Below, piece after piece: positions 56,452 to 64,000 of a stretch of 64,000 nt of DNA (the first letter of the stretch is position 1; each line of letters begins with the position of its first letter). The position numbers were made by a program, and so were the translations under genes. The stretch is from Gracilaria gracilis (lineage: Eukaryota > Rhodophyta > Florideophyceae > Gracilariales > Gracilariaceae), in the NCBI GenBank assembly GCA_030374805.1, contig JARGSG010000032.1, forward strand, positions 512,492 to 576,491. The letters run 5' to 3'. Below the pieces are notes generated by a model. It saw only the letters and a list, made by a program, of their open reading frames with translations, was not told the DNA's origin and searched no databases.

Positions 56452-57990
56452 CACAGTAAAGTTCGAACAACCGGGGTTGGCTCTATACTTTTTCGCCTTC
56501 GGCGGTCATCGACTTCTTCCAGGAGAGAAGCTCCGTTGCCTACGGGTATTGTATCCTCCGTGCGTCACCTAACAGGACCCATTCGTTGGATTGTTTTCCG
56601 CTTGTGTCGCGTTCGACCTTGTGCAGGCATAACCCCGGTGTTTACCGTAGCCTTTTTGCCCTTTCCACCTTTTCCTTCTTTCCATCCCCCGCTCTCGCGG
56701 ATTCCTTTTCCATTTTCCCACTTCCGTGGAATCGTGCCTCTCTCGAGGACCCGTTCACCCACACACGTGGTGCCAACACCGATCCTTGCTCAAATCTCTA
56801 CGCCCGTCGTGACGGCTTGGCCTCGGCTTACACCCGACTCCGTCATGCCTTGCCAGAGAGGCTCTGTCTGCCGACTACCCTCCTACGGAGGAAGATCTCG
56901 GACGTCTTCGTGGTGTCTTTTCGCCTCTGGCGTTGCACTACAGTCCGCCTGGTAGAGAGAGCGCGCAAGGGCTCAGGCTAAAGAGGAAAAGACACATAAC
57001 CAATATGGAAGTAGGGCACCTAATACTTTCAAAGGCAAACGGAGGGAAAATTGTTCTAAACCATGTAGTTGTACGGCGGTTGACGTCGAAGCGCGGTAGA
57101 GATGAATAACAATTGAGTAGCAAGTGACCAAGATGGTATACTTACGGGTTGCTGCCACAATGATGCCTCATTTTACAATAGCCGAGGAGGAAGGTGACTT
57201 GCAGCACAATGTTTCAGAGTTTCACCAACGCCGATCTCCCATGCAGGCATGACTTCATCGGCTGCGCTCATGACCTACTGTTTGCGGTGCAAAACCCTGA
57301 CAGAAAAATCACACACGAAGGTATTCGGGGCCTTCCTCTAGACATGGTAGCGCGGCGAACAGAGCCACCTGTGGTGAGTACACTAGCCGGTTGTAAGACC
57401 GGGACTCACCGTCTCGACGAGCGAGCCGGTGTAGAAACCAAGAAGTCGGATCTATACAGCGACGGGTCGGTGTTGAAGTGATAGAAGTAGAATCGGGTCA
57501 CAAGGTAGTGGGGACACGGACCGCGACTGGCAAGGTCACGATTAAAGCCAAGACAAGAGAGAAAGAACGACACTGGTATATGGGGGAGCGATACCTGTAC
57601 AATACGGGCGAAGAACACAAACACACACGTGGTTAAAAGGACACACCGACGGTGGACGTGCTGGAAGCTCTACAAGGTGGGTGATTAGTCCTGCGCAAGT
57701 AGTCGGCTCTCTGTGAGGAGTTTACCGAGTACCAGAGGTTCCTGAATCAGAGCCGAACACCCGCTTGTTCGCGTTTACTTGACCGAGATGGCCCGAGATC
57801 ACCAAGTCACATACTATGGCGTCTGCCATCCAACTGTAAGGTCGTGCACTAAATAAAGTAAATTATATCTAGAAATTTCCCTACGAAGGGTGCCATGCAC
57901 ACGCTGTAGTACAATGAGACCTCAATGGATTGGTGCCACGTGGGCCTACTTGTGCGCCTTGCTGGCTGCACTCCACCCAATTGGTATTCT

Positions 57991-58018
57991 CTAATTTCTA
58001 ATTTCTAATTTCTAATTT
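57991..58018. repeat. Four tandem copies of CTAATTT
   Basis: A 7-bp unit repeated exactly four times. It resembles a plant-type telomere unit only loosely and is too short and different to count as telomeric. Confidence 0.9.
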
Positions 58019-58435
58019 GGTTTAGCTTAGCATTGCTGGCCCATGACAGTAGGTCTTGGGTGCAGCCGATGACGTCATGCCCGCATGGGAGATCGGCGTC
58101 GGTGCACCTCGTATATATTGGGGTGCACCTCGCCTTCCCCCTCGGGTATTGTAAAGTCAGGCACCACTTCGGTGTTCTCGGAATGCAAGTTTAGTATGCT
58201 AGATCGCTAGTTCTGAAAATAAAAGTCCGAAAAAACTAGCATTTTTGCAGTTTGTGCTAGTTGGCAAGGCAAAATTTTTTTTTTTGGAAATTACGTTTCC
58301 CTTCAGTGCAGTTCAAACTTCACATACTGGATTTGAAGGCTATTTTGCAGTTCTTCTGCCACCGCTCGTAACTTTAAATTCCCCACACTCGTCCAAAACG
58401 CTCAAAAAAATTACGAACCCACCATTAGCGCAACC

Positions 58436-59402
58436 TCATTCCAACCCTGCATTCGGATCCTGAGTCTCAGTTTCCCTAAACTTCAAGTTCAAGAACTCCA
58501 ACTGAACATTCTCTCCATTCTCGTACACCCTCCTAGCCCCAAACCAGCTCCCAACCCCTCCCAGCCTCCTCTCCTAGTGCTCCTCCAGCATGGGCTCCGC
58601 CGTTCGCACAGCCGCCGCCGCACTACCAAACCCAACTAGTGGCGCTCTACTTGTCAGCTGCCGCGGCACACACACCTCCCCATCCTCGTCGACTATCACC
58701 CCACCCTTTCCCCTTTTCCTCAGCCGACTTCCCCTAACCTCCCCACATTCCCTTCTTGGCTCCTCTTCCTCACCCACCCACGCCCTCCACGAGAGCCTGG
58801 CTTCACAGGTGACCCTTTCTCTCTTCTCTCCTCCCTCCCAACACTTCCCTCCCTCATCAGCTCCTTCACCTTCAACAACAATGGGCACGCCTTCTCCACC
58901 TATCCCACTTGCGACTTCAACACCTCCACACGTCCCCTCAGCCACCCATTCTCCCTTCTCAGCTTCACCATCTCCCTCCCAACGCACTCTACCATCTTAC
59001 TCACATGCCTTTTAGTACCACTCCAGCCAATTATATCCTTTCCCGAATCGTCGAAATGAAATCCATTGGCACCCCAATCTCCGACACACTCAGCACCACC
59101 CCTCCCATCTCACCCACTATATCAGAAAGCCAGTCGTAAATATTCTCCTTCAGTTCTCCTCCAAGCCTCCTCAATCGCTCCTCCATCTCTGCAGCCAACC
59201 TCCTCTCTAGTTCCCCATCCCCTCCACCCCCATCACTCCCACCCCCATCACTCCCACCCCCCTCTCCACCCCTACTTTCCTCCCTTTCCCCAATTCAAAC
59301 CTTGTCCCCACCCTCCTCTTTCCTTCCCGGTGGCGTCTCTGGTACCTCCGTCCGGTTAAGCAGAGCCATTAGCTCCTCGTCCTCGACATACCCATTTGAC
59401 AT
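58436..59402 (-). pseudogene. Unknown coiled-coil protein family, copy 2
   Basis: ATG 59402 gives MSNGYVEDEELMALLNRTEV. The end at TGA 58436-58438 follows ETETQDPNAGLE. Between are a Gly/Ser/Asp-rich linker, a coiled coil (MVECVGREMVKLRRENG; LRGRVEVLKSQVG) and GARRVYENGENVQ. It matches copy 1 (41727-42737) at both ends and in the coil, but is more broken: stops at 59295-59297, near 58949 and near 58574, and at least one change of frame. Open frame also extends upstream to 59657. A TGCTAGTT sequence lies 175 bp downstream at 58255, as beside copy 1. Function unknown. Confidence 0.6.
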
Positions 59403-59899
59403 CGCAGAAATAAAGGGCGGTTCACGATAACGGAGATAGATAAGAAGAAGAGAGATCAACCCAACAGTTGCAGCACCCCCCCACACTTCGCACACCTCTA
59501 GCACGGTCTGCCACACACCCACTTGCGCTGTACAACCATTTATACCCGATTCATATCCACTCAGGTTTCCCGCCATTCCGCACGATTTCCATTCTTTCTT
59601 AGAAACCCCCACAATTTCCCCCCTTTTGTCCATACCATATCCCATTGAAGCCCCCAATGCACCACCTCTTAAGTACCAACGGTACCATGGACTCTTGCTT
59701 TCTATGCTTTACTTCACTGCATTCCTTCTCATAAACACTCTCTTCGGCCCAACCTCCACTACAATCCTGCAGCCCATGTCTTTTTTTAACTAATCATACA
59801 AATCCCCTTGTCCGCTGGGGCATTTTTTCCCATTACCACAAGAACAGCCCTTACCTCTACCTAAATCTCTTCTCACTCCCTTATATGTAGATAATTTTC

Positions 59900-60780
59900 T
59901 TTTCAAAGCTACCAACACCGAACAGCTTCCAACAGCCCATACCTTCAAATAAACTCGTCGCAATGTCCTCCTATTCATTTTCCCTCCCTTCTACAATCAT
60001 GGCAGCTTTTTTCATAGGTAGAAGTCGTATTTTCACCCTGGTTTACAACAATGGTTCTCCTTAAGATAACTTTCTCTCCATCGAAGAATTCATTTTTCCA
60101 TATTGCCTTCCCCAAGGTCCAATCTTCTTCTCTGGCACGAACGAGCTTCTCAAAAAAGTAATTCTATTTGGCCTGGCCTCACGTATAGAAGACTTGGTCT
60201 TCTCTCAGAATGATCGCATTGTTCCCATCTTTTGCCAATACGGAATTGAGCACTGCATACGAGGCGCTCTTTACATCGCCGTTCCTGCTCTCGACGCTTC
60301 CCCACAGGATGGTATCGCGCCTTTCTCTCCAAATGGTCCAACCGCAGCCACCGGAAAGGGGGCTCTTGCAATAGCTCAAAGCTTCTGAACCGCAGGTCTT
60401 ACTTGCACTATCTTCGACGAACACGCCTTTCCCAAGTCTTACTGCCAAAAGCTAGTTTGGATCTCTTCCTTCAATCTCGTCGGTTCTTCAAGTACATTCG
60501 TTACCATGCATGAAGTGGCTACCGAGTACAAAAGCATTGCCTCAACTATTTTGAAGAAGCTTCTAGCGATACTCACCTTGAACAGATTACTCTCTTAAAA
60601 TATCCCCACTACAGTGGATTCCATTCTAGAATACGGCAACACCCCTATTACCTTCTCAGCCCCTTTCTCGGAGTAGGAATCCATAAATGCCTACTTTTAT
60701 CTCACCTCCGCAGATGAAAAATTAGCCAAAAGGAAGGATCCTACTCCTTTCCGCACCAACCCTGACACTGTTCCTGGAAA
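59900..60780 (-). pseudogene. Unknown decayed coding region
   Basis: Minus-strand frames share protein-like composition across several stops: GKGVFVEDSASKTCGSEALS, TIWRERRDTILWGSVESRNG, SASYAVLNSVLAKDGNNAII and NYFFEKLVRAREEDWTLGKA. The longest clean piece is 60179-60448. I recognise no family. It may be a further ORF of the element that carries copy 2 of the coiled-coil family, since it is read in the same direction. Confidence 0.35.
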
Positions 60781-61334
60781 TGACATTCTTTAGTAATTAG
60801 TACAAAATTTAAACCTTATATTCCTTGTATATACACAAACTCTCTTCAGCCCATGCAGATTAACTCATGTTTGTTCTTCAATTCTTTTTACGTTACCCTT
60901 CAAACAAATCATGTGTTCACATTTCATTTCAAGCCTCTATGAAGAATACACACGACAGCACAGGCCCTATATTGAAACTCCTCATCCTTGTCATCTAATA
61001 GCGTCTGTCCTTCTTCGTAATCCCTGTCTTTATTTTTATCATGGCCACCCAACCTCTCTTTATTTTCATTTTCGTGCCCGTCCTCTTCATCATCTATATA
61101 TTCCATTCCACCTTCTCCCTTCGTTTATCCCTCTCTCTCATTCACTACCTTCCATTTCATCATGTCCGCTCAATATTAGTTTATAGTGTACCCCGTGCGT
61201 ATATCGTATTTTAGATCATAGTTGTGCACCATTTACATATATACATTAAGCTCATATAATCTACAGCACACTTACACAACATTTCTTGAGCAATAGATAA
61301 ATAAAAAAGTTTCTGGCACATTAATTCCAGGCTT
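60781..61334. other. AT-rich DNA without a gene
   Basis: Low-GC sequence with runs of A and T. The plus-strand frame 60911-61186 has no recognisable domain. The hairpin repeats begin immediately to the right. Confidence 0.35.
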
Positions 61335-61407
61335 GGACAGCGGACTGGGGTGGCGTGCCCCTCATCGGTGCACCGATGAAGCGCCACTCTACTTCAGTCC
61401 GCTGTCC
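61335..61407. repeat. Hairpin unit
   Basis: GGACAGCGGACTG ... CAGTCCGCTGTCC outer arms with a partly decayed GGTGCACC centre. Same family as the 44.3-44.9 kb array. Confidence 0.85.
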
Positions 61408-61544
61408 CAACGCGCTGCGAGTGATAAACGTGTGTTGTTTGCATACGTGACACCGTCAATGTGCCGTGAGCAATGAAGCTAAAGCGCACCCCGGCCCGCT
61501 GTTCACGCGCTCTGAGTGATGGAGCTCGGGTGGTGGCATACTTG

Positions 61545-62715
61545 GAACCACCAACGCGCCGTTGACAGCAGACCTGGGTGTAGTGGCGCTTCATCGGTGC
61601 ACCCATGAAGCGCCACGACACCCGGCCCGTAGTGAAGACAACAAACCTGCGTAAGCTACTGAAGCATGAGGTACAGGGGGCTGTGAAACAGACCCGAATG
61701 GGAGTTAGTTGTACATGGCTGCGATGTTTCTTCACACGCGATATCCAGTAGTAGTAGGACGTGTGCCCTGGATACAGAAATTTGAGACCGACCGGGCGGC
61801 AGGGCAAAAAAAATTGTTTAACTTTTTGGACAGCGGACGGACGTGCAGTGGCGCGTCATAGGTGCCCCCATGCACCCCCGCGACACCAGGGTCCGCTGTC
61901 TGGCGGGTGGTCTAGACCTCCAGTCCTCGATGTATTTGGAGGATTCAAAACCACCCTAACACACTAATTTAGTGTATTTCAAGAGCATCTGCAGCAAGGC
62001 TCACTCTAACAACGTGATTAATATATGCAGCCCCATAAGTGTTGTACTAAGCTCAAGTCTCCATGAAGAAGAATTTAACTTCATGTGAACCTATACTGTA
62101 AAAGGATGACGTATATGATGTTTGCGCACGAGCATTCGTGCGTGACAGTAGTCTGTGGAGACGCGCTTGTTTCGTCTACGGCTTTGCAGCGACATGTATC
62201 GACCGGACGGCATCTTCACTAGGCAGTCGCCTCTATGACGTTAGTGTAAAATTGATGCAATTCTATTGCAATATATAATTGTATTATTACTTGGTTTTGG
62301 AAAGACCAATATCTTGGCGGAAAAGTAAAAGTTTCATTCTCTTAGGGAGAGGTTCTTATTACATTATTTGAAATACACTACGACTGGGCAATTGCCAGGA
62401 GTGCAATGGCGCTTCATCGTTGCATCCCTGAAGCACACTTCACCCCGGTCTACCATCCACCGCGTCAATGCACAGTAGCGGGGTTGCAAGACGGGTTCTA
62501 TGATCGAAACGCAAAGAGAGGGGGCCTGCAAGAACTAAAGCTTCACCTTTAATGGCGCGCGAACAGGGGATTGAGGTGAAGTGGCACTTTATAGGTTACA
62601 CGTGATGCGTTAAAGAGGTGTTATGGAAAGCGTGAAGACGCGAGGGATACGGATCTAAATTAATGTGGGGATATAAGCGGAGTTGTTAGTAAAGACAAGT
62701 AAGACGTTTGATTAG
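61545..62715. repeat. 1.15 kb dispersed repeat, copy 2
   Basis: Collinear with 43060-44230 and in the same orientation, with internal hairpins at the same places (61564-61626 and 61828-61901) and the same minor stems. Differences are mostly substitutions, and both copies lack shared coding frames. Confidence 0.7.
61828..61901. repeat. Hairpin unit inside repeat copy 2
   Basis: Outer arms GGACAGCGGAC and GTCCGCTGTC. The centre is mutated (GGTGCCCCCATGCACC), so the palindrome is weaker than in copy 1. Confidence 0.75.
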
Positions 62716-62892
62716 GGCGTTGTGGCGCTTCATCGGTGCACCGGATGAAGCGCCACGCCACCCCGGTCCGCTGTCCCAAAAAGATTATGTATTTTCAATT
62801 AATGAAATACTACAGCCTGGGACAGCAGACGAAGGTGTCGTGGCGCTTCATCGGTGCACCGATGAAGCGCCACGGCATCCCATTCCGCTGTC
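62715..62892. repeat. Two hairpin units
   Basis: 62715-62776 and 62820-62892, each with the TGGCGCTTCATCGGTG palindrome and a GTCCGCTGTCC or CCGCTGTC right arm. They correspond to the start of the array at 44224-44409, but the regular array does not continue here. Confidence 0.85.
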
Positions 62893-63051
62893 AACGGTGC
62901 GCTGGAGGTGCAATGTATGCCACAACTCTAGCTTCATCCCTAACGGTGCGTGCGTGGACAGCTGGCCGGGGCGCACTTCAGCTTCATCCCTCAGGCCAGT
63001 TGGCAGTGCCACGTATGCCAGCACCCCAGCTTCATCACTCAGAACGCGTCG

Positions 63052-63125
63052 GGACAGCGGAACGGGGTGTCATGGCACTTTATCGGTGCACAGATGAAGC
63101 GCTACGACACCTCCGTCCGCTGTCC
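63052..63125. repeat. Hairpin unit, decayed centre
   Basis: GGACAGCGGA ... TCCGCTGTCC outer arms. The centre has several changes (GGCACTTTATCGGTGCACAG). The 150 bp before it contain three isolated half-motifs of the form GCTTCATC. Confidence 0.75.
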
Positions 63126-63586
63126 CAAAAAATATTTTTACAATTTTTGTTAACAAGCGGCTCGACAAAGATGATATTTTATATTTCAAAGATCAACATG
63201 CCAGCCACAAGTGCATTGATCCATAAGACCGTCCCAATTCCCCGACAACTCTCGCTGAACACCCCTTCTCAACACCTTTAACGCCCTACCCTCTTGCACA
63301 TCGCATCTTCTACGGGATATATTCAGCTTCTCTCACAACCGAGTGTTTGTCTCAACATAAACCTATCACCGTGGAATGTGTCATACTCTCACGCTCCGTT
63401 GCTAAGGATAAAAGATCAATTATATCCAATAAAACCAGTACAAATTCTATTTTTATAGCATGAAATGGATGTCCTATTCCTTTGTTCTCTTCAGTATACA
63501 CATTATCAATAGGAAGAAGTATTGTATATAGTATAGTGAAGGAATGAAACAGTTCGGGGTTGCGCTCTATGTTCGTTTTAGCATGT

Positions 63587-64000
63587 CACAGCGGACCGGC
63601 ACTGACGGCGCATTGTGACAGCGCTTCATCGGTGCACCGATGAAGCGCCACAATGTGGCAAACCTGTGGTAGTTGCATACGTGGCACCCCTAGCGCGCTG
63701 GTGACAGCGGACCTGGGTCTCGTCGCGCTTCATCGGTGCCCCGACGAAACGCCATGACATCTTTGTCCGCTGTCACCAGCGCGTTGGAGGTTTCAAGTAT
63801 GCCAGCACTTTACCTATATCATTCACGGCGCATGGGCAGCGAAGGTGCTTAAGTACACGCAGCGTCACATTACAAACATTTTCGTGGGGACAGCGGTCTG
63901 GGGTGCCGCCCAGCTTCATCAGCCACGGCGCGTGGACAGCGGTCCGGGCTGGAGTGGCGCTTCATCACGGCCACTGATGAAGTGCCACTCCACCCCGGAC
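63587..64000. repeat. Hairpin array running off the window end
   Basis: Units at 63587-63654, 63702-63774 and 63934-64000 (cut by the window), with the same spacer sequence (GGCAAACCTGTGGTAGT) as the 44 kb array. More units probably follow outside the window. Confidence 0.8.

Larger units (their letters stand above)
56184..58235. other. No gene seen; possible retrotransposon 3' end and LTR-like DNA
   Basis: Contains a purine tract with CCGCCTAAGGAGGGGGA (56156-56172) also found at 40919-40935, a pyrimidine-rich stretch 56640-56760, AATAAA signals near 57851 and 58217, and a TATA-like GTATATATTG near 58110 between two GGTGCACC sites. These suggest LTR or promoter DNA, but no repeat partner is in the window. 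Confidence 0.3.

Noticed and set aside
57991..58018. Internal telomere repeat
   Set aside because: CTAATTT is not a usual telomere unit and only four copies exist.

Overview
The window looks like nuclear DNA of a plastid-bearing eukaryote with few introns. A red alga is my best guess, not a proven one. The evidence is remnants of a plastid fibrillin/PAP protein and of protoporphyrinogen oxidase, an intronless PAN2 gene of about 1,230 codons, and many LTR retrotransposons and DNA transposons. No bacterial operon, rRNA or convincing tRNA was found. Almost every cellular gene is broken, usually by nonsense codons in an otherwise open reading frame, so the region reads as a decaying, transposon-rich block.

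Region 1-13.8 kb: a duplicated block with about a 3.94 kb period, in which protoporphyrinogen oxidase (PPOX) and MoaA/CNX2 remnants lie end to end. The better PPOX copy carries an in-frame armadillo-like insertion. A Ty1/copia element (7255-11204, TSD TCCCG) sits just upstream of the second MoaA copy. A PPR-protein remnant and a fibrillin remnant follow, converging.

Region 13.8-28.5 kb: GC- and C-rich DNA without a recognisable gene, then PAN2 (poly(A) nuclease catalytic subunit, one TGA in frame). Next is an almost complete Ty3/gypsy chromovirus (21707-27038, TSD GTACC) and an unassigned GC-rich remnant.

Region 28.5-41.4 kb: a full-length but heavily mutated SHPRH-type SNF2 helicase/E3 ligase, a LINE fragment next to a long CA microsatellite, and a second gypsy family (gag-pro-RT-RNaseH-integrase) with a dead RT motif. 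Its chromodomain end may be the piece found at 53.2-54.2 kb.

Region 41.4-53.2 kb: possibly one large nested DNA transposon. It holds an unknown coiled-coil gene (copy 1 of 2), an array of about 75-nt hairpins with a 134-bp period, an unknown forward ORF, and a convergent KDZ/Plavaka-like transposase. A tandem duplication and further long hairpins follow.

Region 53.2-64 kb: the chromodomain fragment, an unknown reverse-strand gene with three nonsense codons, a second copy of the unknown coiled-coil gene, and a second copy of the 1.15 kb hairpin-bearing repeat. More hairpins run off the window end. The recurrence of hairpin repeats beside the unknown gene family is the most likely undescribed system here.
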